30,749 nucleotides of DNA from a virus, in IMG/VR virus record IMGVR_UViG_3300021956_000054, positions 1 through 30,749 of that record; one strand, given 5' to 3'. Below, piece by piece: positions 20,292 through 29,634 of the stretch (its first letter is position 1; every line of letters begins with the position of its first letter). Below the pieces are notes generated by a model. That model did no database searches. It worked only from the letters and a program-made list of their open reading frames with translations, and had not been told where the DNA came from. Position numbers and translations under genes: made by a program.

Positions 20292-23200
20292 TTAAACTAC
20301 GCTTGGACCAGTACTAGGTGTCGGAGGTGTATATCCAGCTGTACGACTGCTATTGGCCAACAAATTAGCATTGGCAATTGAAGATCTAGACTCCGTTAGT
20401 CTACGCAGGTATCCCACTGTTGTGGTATTGTAGTCCGCAACTGTAACTGTAGTTGGCTTGTTAACAGCGATACCATTTACTCTAGATGATAAAGGAGTTG
20501 CTGTTATTGGAGGCAAACGCAGAGCTTTTGCACTGTAGTTACCATTGCTCTTAACCACGACTATAAATTCATCATAACTGCCTGAAGAAAAACTAGGTGC
20601 TAGAGGTTTGTTAGTTGTGTACAAACTATTAACTAAAGTTCTACCTGTATATCCAGGAACATTGTAATAAGGATCAAATTCAGCATATCCGATACTTGAA
20701 CGCAGATTAACTGTGACAGTGCCAGTAGGTGCTGTTGTAGTTACAGTTACCTTTTCCCATTGACCCATACCATAATACAGGCTAGATGTAGTACCTGTAC
20801 CTATGCTTGATACATTGGGTGCAATATAACTGCGTCTATAGATTTCAATTAAATTGTAATTTGTAATATGCTGATGACTAAAGACTAATTCATAATAAGT
20901 TTTAGTTTGATCAGTTCCTGTATTATCTTGTTGTACACGAGTCCATGACTGTACCATAATTGTTGGATCAGTCTGTGGAAACGCACTACTGATATTACTT
21001 AGAGCAACATTGGTATCTAATAATTGTAGATTAAATGTTGATAACCAATTACCTGTGCTAGGATAATCTGTACTAGAAGTTCTATTATGCACATAACCAC
21101 GACCATACCATGCTTGTTTGGCTTCTGTTTTAGTGCCTGAATAATCAACAACTGGTACTAGAACATATTCACGAATTTCATCGTAATTAATTGCTAGGCT
21201 TAGATAACGACCAGTGGCATCACTAGGTACTGGTATAATATCAGTGCTGGTAAATGCAGGATTAGTACCTTCAATAACAGGTCTTGAATAAATTCTAACT
21301 CCGTACCAATTAGGTAAATTAGCAGCATTAGGTGGAGTAATTGCAAAGATAATTTTTGCAGGTAAACTAGTAGAGTTACTGATAGCAGTAACACCAATGG
21401 TCATATCTCTAGGATCTGCAACTGATCCAGGAGGTGCATTTGTTTCTGTGACAAACACAAAGTCAGTGACCTTTTCCTGAGGCAATGGAATCTTTTCGCT
21501 GAATGGATTAAAGTTATAAGTGCCAAATGCACTGTATTCTACATTGACATCAAGAATGCGATATTGCAAAGTACTTTCTGTACCATCATTGTATTTGAAT
21601 CTAAAAATAAAATCATAATTGTCAGCAGTACCTGGTGTAGTAGGATAACTTGGAACACCTAGTCCAAATGGCAAGGTAAATGTCTGTGCTGTTCCTTCAT
21701 TATAGGGTTGAGCAAATTGTACAGAAGATTCTTTCCAATAAGTTGCAGCTGAAGATTTGTAATAAATCTTCATACCGTCAACATAGCCATTTATAGGTTT
21801 ATTAAGAATGTCCTGTGTGACAGTTACGCTTAGTGTTCTAGGATTAGTTGGTTGTCCACCTGATAAAATAGTAGCAGCAGTCATTTCTCTAACAATGGTA
21901 TCGCGACTGTTGGGTAAAGGAGTTGTATTTGGTGTCCAACCTGATCCAATTGTTTCTGCGTAGTCAGTGGGATTCTCATTGGTATTGGCCACAACATTAA
22001 GACTAAATGTTCCTGCTAGAGTACTTTGTTGTTGTGTTGAGTATTTGACACGAGTTTTTAAACTGTAAGTGGCAGCAATCAATGGACCTATCTTGGCAGT
22101 GATCTTTTGACCAATTCCTGGTACATCATTTGATTCGTATAATTTCCAAACAGTCTCACTGGCAATGTTACGCTTGTAATAAAAGATTACACCTGAATAC
22201 AAACTGCTGTCAGGTTGTGTAAATTCTAGCAAGGCATAGATCTGACCATTTTCAACAACATAACTGGCTTTGTCTAGTTTAATCACATGATTTAGAGTAG
22301 CAGTAGTTGTTGGTGCAGGTGCAGGACTGGTATTGGTTGTTGTGTTATTTGTAGTACCACCATTGCCACCTCCATCTGTTGTGGGATTGGTTGTAGTGGG
22401 ATTGGTTGTGGTATTAGTTGATCCAGTTGCGGGTAATACAGCATTGGTTGGAGGAACTAGACCTACTGGAACTCCTGTAGGATTAGTTGGATAATAAATC
22501 TCAGCACCCTTAGGCACATAAGTTGGATTGATTTGATCAATTTCACCTACACGCACATGCGGATACAAGAAGTCTGGATTACGCACACAGCCTATGTCAA
22601 AGGTATAATCATTGTTTAATTTGATTGAAACAATACGCCATGGAATAGCACCTGCATTAGGATCTGTACCAAAGTTTAAGACATTGGCAGCAATATAGAC
22701 ATTGTCGCCAGGCTCTAATTTAAATGCTGAACTATCTGCTCTGAATGAGCATGATTCTTGATAACGACTTTTGTTAAAAATTAATTTAGCAAAGTCCTTG
22801 GCAATGGCGTAGTTGGTACAACCGGGGAATGTGATTTCAGCTTTGTTTTCTCTACCACCATCGCGTGTAACAAAGGTAATTCTTTCTGCTTCTGTTTCAG
22901 GATAAACAACCTGTTGCACTGACCATTTTTGATCAGGATCAACATAGCTGACCACAACCTGACTGTACTTGGCACTTCGCTCAATGCCTGTATAGGTTAT
23001 GTCACCAACAATGTTGTCTTTGGTAAATGTTGCTGCAATTGATGCTGAGCCACTGAGAATATCTGTGTCATTGCCAGCATCTTCAATTCTTAATTTGTAT
23101 TTGCCCTGCACATAAGGCAAGTAACCACGCATGTTGGTCAATAAAACTTTGACATTGTTAAAAATAGTCTGACCTGTGTCAACAACATAGTTAGTGGTCA

Positions 23201-24098
23201 ATATAGGACCTGAAACACCTGCAATATATTCTACAGTCTGATTGCATTTGGCAGCAGCTTTGGTAAAACTATCCCAGTCAATTTCTGTATTGCTTAGACC
23301 TTTACCATAATTAGGATTGCGTAGATAATCCAGCACAATTTCTGCTGGATTAGTTGAATAACGCACAGGTGCATTTGCATAACTGTAACTGTCAGGATTG
23401 CTGATAGTTAAACTGGCAATACGCTTGCCTAATAGACCTACTTGAACTGCTGGAATACCGCCACCAAATGGGTTATTATCGCTGTCTGCTTGAGTAACAA
23501 TCTGTTTCCATTCATAGCGAGCAAATAGAACTGCTAAGCCATTGAAATGATTGGTAGTTTTCCAACTTGGTGCTTCTTTAAGAATACTGTTGGCAGCAAT
23601 AGTTGTATCAGCAGGATTGCTAAACAGAACACCTGGATACCATTGCATTCTAACACGACCATTGTATTTGCCTTCTGTAATATTAACAATCTTACCTGCA
23701 TTTAGATCAGCAACAATGGTATTTGGCAATTGATTATCATCAATAAAAACTTCTCTTAGACCTTCTACAAGACCTTCAGCAAATACATAAGCTACCCATA
23801 GGTATTGATTGTTTGTTGAACCTGTTTCAACATAGACAACTGCACCCGCTAATTTTCTATAGCCATAAACTACAGGAATATCTACATTACTGCCTTGTTG
23901 TTGAACTAGAATACCTTGTTGCCGCGAGCTTTCCGAGGTATCTGAGGGCATATCCGGAACACCAAACAAGCCCATAAAAGGACTGGCAACGAAATTGATA
24001 ACTGCGGATACTACTGATCCAATGGCCTTGACAACACCTGTGACAACACCAACAACAGCCTTGACAACACTTTTAACTGCTTTGACTACGAAACTCAT
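20292..24098 (-). CDS. tail tip / central hub protein (lambda J-like)
   Basis: A 1268-aa protein in the standard place for the tip attachment protein. The N-terminus (1-46) is a striking amphipathic V-V-K-A-V / G-V-V repeat. Residues about 60-530 carry the conserved hub core: I-P-V-V-Y-G-Y-R-K-L-A-G (74-85), A-Y-V-F-A-E-G-L (103-110), and A-E-I-V-L-D-Y-L (252-259). A Thr/Asn/Gly/Pro linker (about 558-601) leads to beta-sandwich, fibronectin-III-like domains (about 605-1200) for host contact. The start overlaps the GNAT gene as ATGA. Host range probably depends on the C-terminal part, together with the fibres at 6-14 kb. Confidence 0.88.
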   Translation of the reverse strand: MSFVVKAVKSVVKAVVGVVTGVVKAIGSVVSAVINFVASPFMGLFGVPDMPSDTSESSRQQGILVQQQGSNVDIPVVYGYRKLAGAVVYVETGSTNNQYLWVAYVFAEGLVEGLREVFIDDNQLPNTIVADLNAGKIVNITEGKYNGRVRMQWYPGVLFSNPADTTIAANSILKEAPSWKTTNHFNGLAVLFARYEWKQIVTQADSDNNPFGGGIPAVQVGLLGKRIASLTISNPDSYSYANAPVRYSTNPAEIVLDYLRNPNYGKGLSNTEIDWDSFTKAAAKCNQTVEYIAGVSGPILTTNYVVDTGQTIFNNVKVLLTNMRGYLPYVQGKYKLRIEDAGNDTDILSGSASIAATFTKDNIVGDITYTGIERSAKYSQVVVSYVDPDQKWSVQQVVYPETEAERITFVTRDGGRENKAEITFPGCTNYAIAKDFAKLIFNKSRYQESCSFRADSSAFKLEPGDNVYIAANVLNFGTDPNAGAIPWRIVSIKLNNDYTFDIGCVRNPDFLYPHVRVGEIDQINPTYVPKGAEIYYPTNPTGVPVGLVPPTNAVLPATGSTNTTTNPTTTNPTTDGGGNGGTTNNTTTNTSPAPAPTTTATLNHVIKLDKASYVVENGQIYALLEFTQPDSSLYSGVIFYYKRNIASETVWKLYESNDVPGIGQKITAKIGPLIAATYSLKTRVKYSTQQQSTLAGTFSLNVVANTNENPTDYAETIGSGWTPNTTPLPNSRDTIVREMTAATILSGGQPTNPRTLSVTVTQDILNKPINGYVDGMKIYYKSSAATYWKESSVQFAQPYNEGTAQTFTLPFGLGVPSYPTTPGTADNYDFIFRFKYNDGTESTLQYRILDVNVEYSAFGTYNFNPFSEKIPLPQEKVTDFVFVTETNAPPGSVADPRDMTIGVTAISNSTSLPAKIIFAITPPNAANLPNWYGVRIYSRPVIEGTNPAFTSTDIIPVPSDATGRYLSLAINYDEIREYVLVPVVDYSGTKTEAKQAWYGRGYVHNRTSSTDYPSTGNWLSTFNLQLLDTNVALSNISSAFPQTDPTIMVQSWTRVQQDNTGTDQTKTYYELVFSHQHITNYNLIEIYRRSYIAPNVSSIGTGTTSSLYYGMGQWEKVTVTTTAPTGTVTVNLRSSIGYAEFDPYYNVPGYTGRTLVNSLYTTNKPLAPSFSSGSYDEFIVVVKSNGNYSAKALRLPPITATPLSSRVNGIAVNKPTTVTVADYNTTTVGYLRRLTESRSSIANANLLANSSRTAGYTPPTPSTGPSVV

Positions 24099-24559
24099 TC
24101 AGGTAACTCCTTAACCATTAATAATGCTTCTTTGAAGCCAAAGTGTTCATAGAGCTTTTTTAATCTCGCAGGATCAATGCCTATATCACCAGCAGTTAAT
24201 TTTGTGCATTTATTGGCCTTAGCCCAAGCAGTAAATGCATCTAATAAACTTCTAAAATTATCAAGATTTCTATGACTTTCTAACAAGAATACCATGTCAA
24301 TATGTCCATGAAATATATCTTTATTCCAAGGACATTGTGTAACACAACCTGCAATTAGGCCTATGGGTCTTTGACCTTCATAGGCATTCATCCATACATA
24401 TTCATTATGAGTTGCGTACAATCGAATAAATTCAAGCACACTATTCTCATCATATTCTTCACTGATTGAAGGAATACTTTCAACAGCTTGATCTACATAA
24501 TAATTGAAGAGATTGATTGTGGCATCCATCTCTTGGGGCAATATTTTTCTTACAATCAC
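24095..24559 (-). CDS. GNAT-fold acetyltransferase-like protein in the tail tip module
   Basis: A 154-aa protein with the GNAT layout: an N-terminal V-R-K-I-L-P-Q-E strand, a central strand G-L-I-A-G-C-V (about 67-73), a helix around residues 101-118, and motif B L-Y-E-H-F-G-F-K-E (136-144). The usual acetyl-CoA loop (R/Q-x-x-G-x-G/A) is replaced by a sequence without glycines (E-S-H-R-N-L-D-N), so catalysis is doubtful. It is coupled on both sides (GTGA and ATGA), between the hub and tip genes, where many phages carry a peptidase. It may be a structural or assembly factor that kept the fold. The start is GTG. Confidence 0.7.
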   Translation of the reverse strand: MIVRKILPQEMDATINLFNYYVDQAVESIPSISEEYDENSVLEFIRLYATHNEYVWMNAYEGQRPIGLIAGCVTQCPWNKDIFHGHIDMVFLLESHRNLDNFRSLLDAFTAWAKANKCTKLTAGDIGIDPARLKKLYEHFGFKEALLMVKELPE

Positions 24560-25143
24560 AGTCTACCCCATTTAAATTCTGTTGTGCCTACAAAGCCTGC
24601 CTTTTCAAAGCAGGTATCCGCAGTTGTTCCTTGAAATAGCCAGTTAGAACCATTGTTTGTTTTGCGGCCACTTGTGCGTTCAAAGTCAGCAAATAAAGTT
24701 GCACAATCAACATTAATGCTGCTGCTGTTACGACTTTCAGTTATGCTGATATTGTATATTTGACCATCAAATATTGTTATTGGAGCGTCTATGACGGCCA
24801 GTGTTCCAGCGTCTATGTTAAGGAATGCTTTTCTAATAATGACTCTGCGACCTTCAAAGTCTGTGTCAACAAATTTGCTGACATAGTTGTTACCTACTGC
24901 ACTTAGATAAATTGAAAATCGACCGACTTTGACATCAAAGTCTTCTGCCACTGAACTAAATCCAATAAAATCACCTTGTGCAGTATAGGTGATGCTGTTA
25001 TAGGTAACATCAAAGCCACCTGTGCAAAGATATAGTGTTGCAGCATTATAGCTTGTATCAAGCAAATATAATTCTACAAGATCAACTGCAACGAATCTAT
25101 CGCTGTTGAATTGATTACTGATTGCTGTTGAATAACTTTTCAT
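24556..25143 (-). CDS. baseplate hub / distal tail protein (DUF2163-like)
   Basis: A 195-aa, beta-rich protein. The start at 25143 overlaps the upstream stop as TAATG; the longer frame would need a TTG. Features include A-V-D-L-V-E-L-Y-L-L (near residue 20), Y-N-S-I-T-Y-T-A-Q-G-D-F-I-G (49-62), G-R-F-S-I-Y-L, and a C-terminal C-A-T-L-F-A-D-F-E-R-T-S-G-R-K-T-N. This matches the DUF2163/hub family of gene-transfer-agent and siphophage tails, which link the distal tail ring to the tip. Confidence 0.7.
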   Translation of the reverse strand: MKSYSTAISNQFNSDRFVAVDLVELYLLDTSYNAATLYLCTGGFDVTYNSITYTAQGDFIGFSSVAEDFDVKVGRFSIYLSAVGNNYVSKFVDTDFEGRRVIIRKAFLNIDAGTLAVIDAPITIFDGQIYNISITESRNSSSINVDCATLFADFERTSGRKTNNGSNWLFQGTTADTCFEKAGFVGTTEFKWGRL

Positions 25144-25745
25144 TACCAAACTTCTCGCATGTCTAAGGTTATCACTGAAATACCACCAGCACCAACTGTG
25201 TATTCTTGAATTTCATTTTCAAAGATCACAGTGAATGGAACTGCTGTAATAGTTAGCTGAGTTGAACTAGGCACTGAGGAAACAAGGCCTCCACTAAAGT
25301 ACAGAGTAGCTACTCCACTGGAATTACTGGTACAGTCAGTGGTACACATATAGACCTTGCTGTGGTTGGCAAATTTAAAAAAGTCACCAGCTGCTAGAAC
25401 CATTTTGGTATTGCCACAATTGCCTAATAGAATACTAGTTGCACCTATGGCAGTGGTATTGGTCACTGTAGGTGTTGTTGAAGGTGCATTAGTTGATTTA
25501 GAATAACTAATCTCTGGCAAGGTAATTTGAAAACTGTTTAATGAACCAAACTGTTGTGCAACAAATCCACTGACAGCTCCAAAGTCTCTAGCAGTTTGAT
25601 TGGTCATTTTAGCTGAAAAGGTATAGAAGCTATGCCCCATGCCTACCCTTCGTCGCTTGCCACTTAATGTTTCGCTAGAAATGGTTGGTGTATTAATTTT
25701 AAAATTAACTGTTTCAAATGCTGTTGATGGAAATGTTCCTGACAT
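25143..25745 (-). CDS. distal tail / minor tail protein
   Basis: A 200-aa protein directly after the tape measure. The N-terminus has F-P-S-T-A-F-E-T-V-N-F (5-15) and the motif K-R-R-R-V-G-M-G-H-S-F-Y-T-F (29-42). A central Ser/Thr-rich insert (about 80-150) precedes A-V-P-F-T-V-I-F-E-N-E-I-Q-E-Y. It resembles phage minor tail proteins coded between tape measure and hub. It overlaps its neighbours by one base or three (TAATG), so they are probably made together. Confidence 0.65.
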   Translation of the reverse strand: MSGTFPSTAFETVNFKINTPTISSETLSGKRRRVGMGHSFYTFSAKMTNQTARDFGAVSGFVAQQFGSLNSFQITLPEISYSKSTNAPSTTPTVTNTTAIGATSILLGNCGNTKMVLAAGDFFKFANHSKVYMCTTDCTSNSSGVATLYFSGGLVSSVPSSTQLTITAVPFTVIFENEIQEYTVGAGGISVITLDMREVW

Positions 25746-28381
25746 TATAGTACCCTTTGTCCTTTTTCAACCATTGCATCAGAAATCATCTGCGTAATCA
25801 TTCCTCTGCGTTGTATTAGTAAATCATCAAAGCCCTGTGCATCATTGGCTTGAATATTGAAATTAATAGTTGTTGCACCACCACCTAGGTCTTGATTGCG
25901 TGTTATTCTTCCAGCTGTATTAGGTGTAAACAGTTCTGGACCATTCTCACCAACAATGTATGGACTATTGCCCATAACTGGTCCACCAAGAGCACGACCT
26001 GAATAATTCTGACTGCGAATAGCAGCTACCTGTGCCATACCTGTGGCCACCGCAGCGGCAGCAGCAATTAGACCAAATGGCCATGGATATGTGGCCAATG
26101 CCTTGGTAGCACCCATGTAGGTGTTCATAATAGCGTTGGCAATATTAAATGCCTTGGCAGCTTCAAATGCTTTCTTGTTCTGTGCACCTAGTGCAGAGAA
26201 TATTTGTATGCCTTGTTCAAGAACAAATTGTGATTTCTGTAGTTCTGTTTGTTTTTCGAAATTAGCACGATCAACAGCAATTTGTTTAATTTGTTCATTG
26301 TTAAACATTTCATTGCCAAAGATATCTTTTTGCATACGCAGAGTAGCAGCATAAGTTTCAGCAGCTCGCTGAACTTTCATATCTTCGTATTTGCTAAATT
26401 CTTGGAATCTCTGAGAATCTAATTCATCAAGTGCATAATTTGCATCTAATTTTAGTTGAGTAATTGCATCTGTGATTTGTTTTTCGTAGGCAAATTCTTT
26501 ATCAAGGCCAGCAAGTTTTAATTGAAGCTGAATAATTTCAAGATCATTTATTTTTTTACTGTATTCTGATCTAATGGCAAGTTCTTTACTACCTTGACCA
26601 ATAACACCTTGAATAGCACGATCAAGATTACCTTTATTAAGTGTTTCACCATAACCTTGACCACCTGTCTTATCTTGACTACGATAAAGTTTAAGTGCAT
26701 CAATTTCAGGTTGTACACCAAGATTTTTTAATTGATCAATATTTCTTTGACGCAGTGCATCAATTTCTTTATTGGCCTGAGCAATTTGTAATGTTGCACG
26801 ATATTGTTTTTCTAATTCGCCTGTAAATGCTGAACCTAATTCATTGCGTTTAGCTAAAACACTGGCTTCTATCTCACGCTGTTTAACATCAGCAATAGTT
26901 AATAGATTTATTTCTTGTTCTAAATTCTTAACTGCATCACGAATATTTCTAGATGCTTCATCTGCAACATTTTGTTTAATTGCTGCTTCTAGTTCACCTT
27001 TACGAGCTGCAAAGGCAGCTTCGCCGTATTGTTTTCTTGCAGATTCTAATTCTGTGGCAATCTTTCTTTGTGCAACATCTTCTATGTTTAACACAACACG
27101 CATCTTGGCATCATCAGTTAATGCCTTATCAATAGCAACCATTTGCTTATTGAATTCAATCATTTGTAAAAGATTGCGGATTTGTTTTTCTTGAGCCGCA
27201 GTCATTTGACCTTCAAGTTGTTTCTTATAGGTCAAGATTTGATTTTCTATTTGGTACTGATCAGCAGCTACCTTACTTAGACCAACTTGTGCATTTAGGT
27301 CTTTTAATATTTCTTTGTACTTGTCGCCAACGCCTTGTAATTGACCAGCAGTATTACCAACACCTTTTTGTGCTTCAACACCTGCTTGTTTTAAATCAAC
27401 AGTAGTCTTAGTTACTGACTTGTCTACTTTATCAAATAATAATTCTGCACCTGCATAGGCAGCAGCAGCACCAGCAAGAGCTGTAATAGCTGATACACCA
27501 CCTGTGGCCAATGCTTCTGTAACAGCAGCAGCAATACCAACTGCACGAACAGCTTTGACAACTTCATATAATTCAAGTGCAATAGCACCTATGCGAGCTC
27601 CTACCCAGAAGCCAACAAAGGATGCAATTAATGGAAGTACTACATCAATATTTTTAGCCAGCCATGACATGGCATCGCCAAGAATTGTAGTAAAGCCTGT
27701 GGCTTTGTCTAAACCAATAACAAAGTCACTGAAACTATTTTGTATTCTTTGTAGGTTTTGACCTAGAGTTGGCAATGCTTTGCCACTCATGTTGTCAAGT
27801 TCGCCCATTGATCTAATTAAGGCATCAGTAAAGTCCTTGGCACCTATTAGACCTTTCTCTTTTAACTTCATCAATTCAGCAGTGGTCACGCCCATGTTCT
27901 TGGCCACAAGATCCATAACTGGACCGCCAAGATTTTCCATGATTGTGGTAAACTCATCACCATTGACCTTGCCTTTGGCAAGTATCTGGCTGAATTGATA
28001 CATTACTGAACGACTACCTTCAGCAGAAGCACCACTGGCCTTTAAGGCTGTGGCCATTGCATTGGTTACTGTGGCTACCTGAGCAGTATTATAACCTAAT
28101 TTTTCTGCATTACGACTGACAGCAGCGTATAAATCACCAGTGGCCTGTAGACTTTGACCAGTTTTATCAGCAATGGCTTTGACATAGGCCATGCTTTGAT
28201 TAAATTCTTCTGTGCTCTTACTGGCAATTAATAATTTGTTCTGCATGTTCTGCAGATCATCAACTAACTTGAATAAGCTAGCACCGACTACAGCAGCACC
28301 AATACCACCAATTGCCCTTTTAAGGCTTTCAACGGCACGCTCTGCTTGGCTTGTATCTGCTGTAAATTTAATTTCGGCCAC
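25745..28381 (-). CDS. tape measure protein
   Basis: An 878-aa protein whose length sets the tail length. The N-terminal domain (about 1-215) is the tape-measure domain, with Q-S-L-Q-A-T-G-D-L-Y and N-G-D-E-F-T-T-I-M-E-N-L-G-G-P-V. Hydrophobic segments follow (about 235-315, Ala/Val/Leu-rich), then a very long coiled coil rich in Glu, Lys and Gln (about 320-760). The end has A-L-G-G-P-V-M-G-N-S-P-Y-I-V-G-E-N-G-P-E (801-820), typical of tape-measure C-termini. At the usual 1.5 angstrom per residue it predicts a tail near 130 nm. The start is GTG and overlaps the GT stop (TAGTG), so it is coupled to the chaperone frame. Confidence 0.93.
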   Translation of the reverse strand: MAEIKFTADTSQAERAVESLKRAIGGIGAAVVGASLFKLVDDLQNMQNKLLIASKSTEEFNQSMAYVKAIADKTGQSLQATGDLYAAVSRNAEKLGYNTAQVATVTNAMATALKASGASAEGSRSVMYQFSQILAKGKVNGDEFTTIMENLGGPVMDLVAKNMGVTTAELMKLKEKGLIGAKDFTDALIRSMGELDNMSGKALPTLGQNLQRIQNSFSDFVIGLDKATGFTTILGDAMSWLAKNIDVVLPLIASFVGFWVGARIGAIALELYEVVKAVRAVGIAAAVTEALATGGVSAITALAGAAAAYAGAELLFDKVDKSVTKTTVDLKQAGVEAQKGVGNTAGQLQGVGDKYKEILKDLNAQVGLSKVAADQYQIENQILTYKKQLEGQMTAAQEKQIRNLLQMIEFNKQMVAIDKALTDDAKMRVVLNIEDVAQRKIATELESARKQYGEAAFAARKGELEAAIKQNVADEASRNIRDAVKNLEQEINLLTIADVKQREIEASVLAKRNELGSAFTGELEKQYRATLQIAQANKEIDALRQRNIDQLKNLGVQPEIDALKLYRSQDKTGGQGYGETLNKGNLDRAIQGVIGQGSKELAIRSEYSKKINDLEIIQLQLKLAGLDKEFAYEKQITDAITQLKLDANYALDELDSQRFQEFSKYEDMKVQRAAETYAATLRMQKDIFGNEMFNNEQIKQIAVDRANFEKQTELQKSQFVLEQGIQIFSALGAQNKKAFEAAKAFNIANAIMNTYMGATKALATYPWPFGLIAAAAAVATGMAQVAAIRSQNYSGRALGGPVMGNSPYIVGENGPELFTPNTAGRITRNQDLGGGATTINFNIQANDAQGFDDLLIQRRGMITQMISDAMVEKGQRVL

Positions 28382-28889
28382 TATCTGCTCCTAGCTTGTT
28401 GCATCTGCTTCTTGTGTTCTTCAGCTTCCATTTTATAAAAAGCTGCCCAACCAAGAAATTCATCTGTTGTCATTTCTAAAACTTGCTCTACTAGCAGACC
28501 CAAATCCTTTGCTAGCCTATAGGCGAACATAAGATCTGGATCTGCTTTTAGTTTTTTTCTGCGTCTTCAATACTGTCGTTATTACTACCAAATTCGCCAA
28601 CAACACGGATGATTACTTCTGGATCAACTTCATTCATAAACACTGCTTTGTCAGCAATGCTAAACATCTTTGAACCATCTTCATTGCGTGCCTTAACGAT
28701 TAATGTTTCTACTAAGGCTTCAACACTTTTACCAGCAGCGGCTAATTCAACAATCTTGCCTTGTTCACGCAAGGTAATGCTGTTCTTAAAGTAGATTTTA
28801 GTCTTCCACTCTGGTACTTCAATGGATTTCATTTCACCGCCAATGCGATTACGAAAATGTGCTGTTGCGTTTTCTAATACTTTACTCAT
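28381..28889 (-). CDS. tail assembly chaperone, frameshift form (GT)
   Basis: If ribosomes slip by -1 at AAAAAAC (28557-28551), the 113-aa chaperone is extended by 56 residues beginning L-K-A-D-P-D-L and stopping at 28381. The extension is a helical acidic/basic tail with E-F-L-G-W-A-A-F-Y-K-M-E-A-E-E, a pattern matching the T part of lambda-like G-T chaperones. Such GT proteins wrap the tape measure and recruit tail-tube subunits. The extension has no start codon of its own in a good context, and its stop touches the tape-measure start, which supports the recoding reading. Confidence 0.85.
28495..28557 (-). promoter_or_regulatory. programmed -1 frameshift site
   Basis: The slippery heptamer A-AAA-AAC is in the correct zero-frame phase (GAA AAA AAC TAA), right before the G stop. 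Six bases on, CAGATCC (28544-28538) can pair with GGGTCTG (28501-28495) or with GGATTTG (28507-28501), enclosing a small GCC-TATA-GGC hairpin. Spacing and stem are typical of a stimulator; the fold was judged by eye. Confidence 0.8.
28548..28889 (-). CDS. tail assembly chaperone, short form (G)
   Basis: A 113-aa protein just before the tape measure, ending with E-D-A-E-K-N at the slippery site. It has a helical, charged core (L-R-E-Q-G-K-I-V-E-L-A-A-A-G-K near residues 41-55) and V-D-P-E-V-I-I-R-V-V-G-E-F-G-S. Both G and GT are needed in known phages for tail tube and tape measure assembly, and neither ends up in the virion. It is coupled to the gp10-like gene by ATGA. Confidence 0.85.
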   Translation of the reverse strand: MSKVLENATAHFRNRIGGEMKSIEVPEWKTKIYFKNSITLREQGKIVELAAAGKSVEALVETLIVKARNEDGSKMFSIADKAVFMNEVDPEVIIRVVGEFGSNNDSIEDAEKN

Positions 28890-29176
28890 TTATATTTTCC
28901 TTTTATTTGGGTTAGAGTTGGTCCTATGATTCCCTTCGGTGCCTTGCGGCTCGCTCCGGCCTCTAGTCTTTCAATATAAGGAACCTTGTTTGATACATTA
29001 AATGTACGGGCAGAAACTGCTTCCTGCCATTTTGATCTTGCATTACCACTACGCACTGGCGTGTTTGCCTTGGCTGTTTTATAAACATCATCTGCTACTT
29101 GCTTGACTAGTTTTGCCAGTTCAGCTTGCAGATTCATGCCATCAGCATCAACACCAGTGACAGTGAATTTAAGCAT
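28886..29176 (-). CDS. HK97 gp10-like protein
   Basis: A 96-aa protein with a long N-terminal helix (K-L-V-K-Q-V-A-D-D-V-Y-K-T-A-K-A-N-T-P-V-R-S-G, 22-43), then S-K-W and P-Y-I-E-R-L-E-A-G-A-S (66-76). The sequence A-K-A-N-T-P-V-R-S-G-N-A plus Y-I-x-R-L-E-x-G is characteristic of the HK97-gp10/neck family. Such genes usually come before the tail terminator; here it lies between the second tail tube and the chaperone. It overlaps both neighbours (TAATG and ATGA). Confidence 0.75.
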   Translation of the reverse strand: MLKFTVTGVDADGMNLQAELAKLVKQVADDVYKTAKANTPVRSGNARSKWQEAVSARTFNVSNKVPYIERLEAGASRKAPKGIIGPTLTQIKGKYK

Positions 29177-29622
29177 TATGGATATACTACATTACTTGTA
29201 GAATAAGTGATTGCATCACTACCTTGGAAGCTGATACTGGCTTCAACCATACCATCAAATGATGATTTGATTGAATAACCTGTGACAATTACTGTACCAG
29301 TAAATGTTTTGTCAGCATTTGTACCTGTTCCATCGTAGTCAATGTAAAACTTACCAGTAACACCTGAAGCACCAACTAGGCTACTGCCATCTGTTGGATT
29401 CCAAGTTGTATTTTCACCTGAAGTATCCCAATCACTGCTATCCCAATAGATATCTGCTGAACCACTAAAGCTGCTTAGGCCTTTGACATAAGTTCTTACA
29501 TCAACACCCATAGTTGTAGTTTCAATAGTATCAGCTGTAATGTCTATTGACCAGTTTTTAACTGCGGCCACGGCTTTTCCATTTACGGAAACAGCACCGT
29601 TATTACCTGTTATTGTTGCCAT
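29176..29622 (-). CDS. tail tube protein, second copy
   Basis: A 148-aa protein, paralogous to the adjacent 140-aa one: both begin M-A-T-I-T-G-N-N-G and share D-T-I-E-T-T-T-M-G-V-D-V-R-T-Y (residues 32-46 here), K-G-L-x-S-x-S-G-S-A-D, and G-M-V-E-x-S-I-S-F-Q-G. The central part differs, with a Trp-containing insert (D-W-D-T-S-G-E-N-T-T-W). The conserved parts match the tail-tube beta-barrel seen in siphophages. It could be an alternative tube subunit, a decorated variant or a tube initiator. Confidence 0.8.
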   Translation of the reverse strand: MATITGNNGAVSVNGKAVAAVKNWSIDITADTIETTTMGVDVRTYVKGLSSFSGSADIYWDSSDWDTSGENTTWNPTDGSSLVGASGVTGKFYIDYDGTGTNADKTFTGTVIVTGYSIKSSFDGMVEASISFQGSDAITYSTSNVVYP

Positions 29623-29634
29623 AATCTAATCTCC

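Noticed and set aside
28551-28558. Sequencing error in the A run creating a false split of the chaperone gene
   Set aside because: The phase, heptamer, following stop, downstream stem and neighbouring tape-measure gene all match the known programmed frameshift, so an error is not needed.
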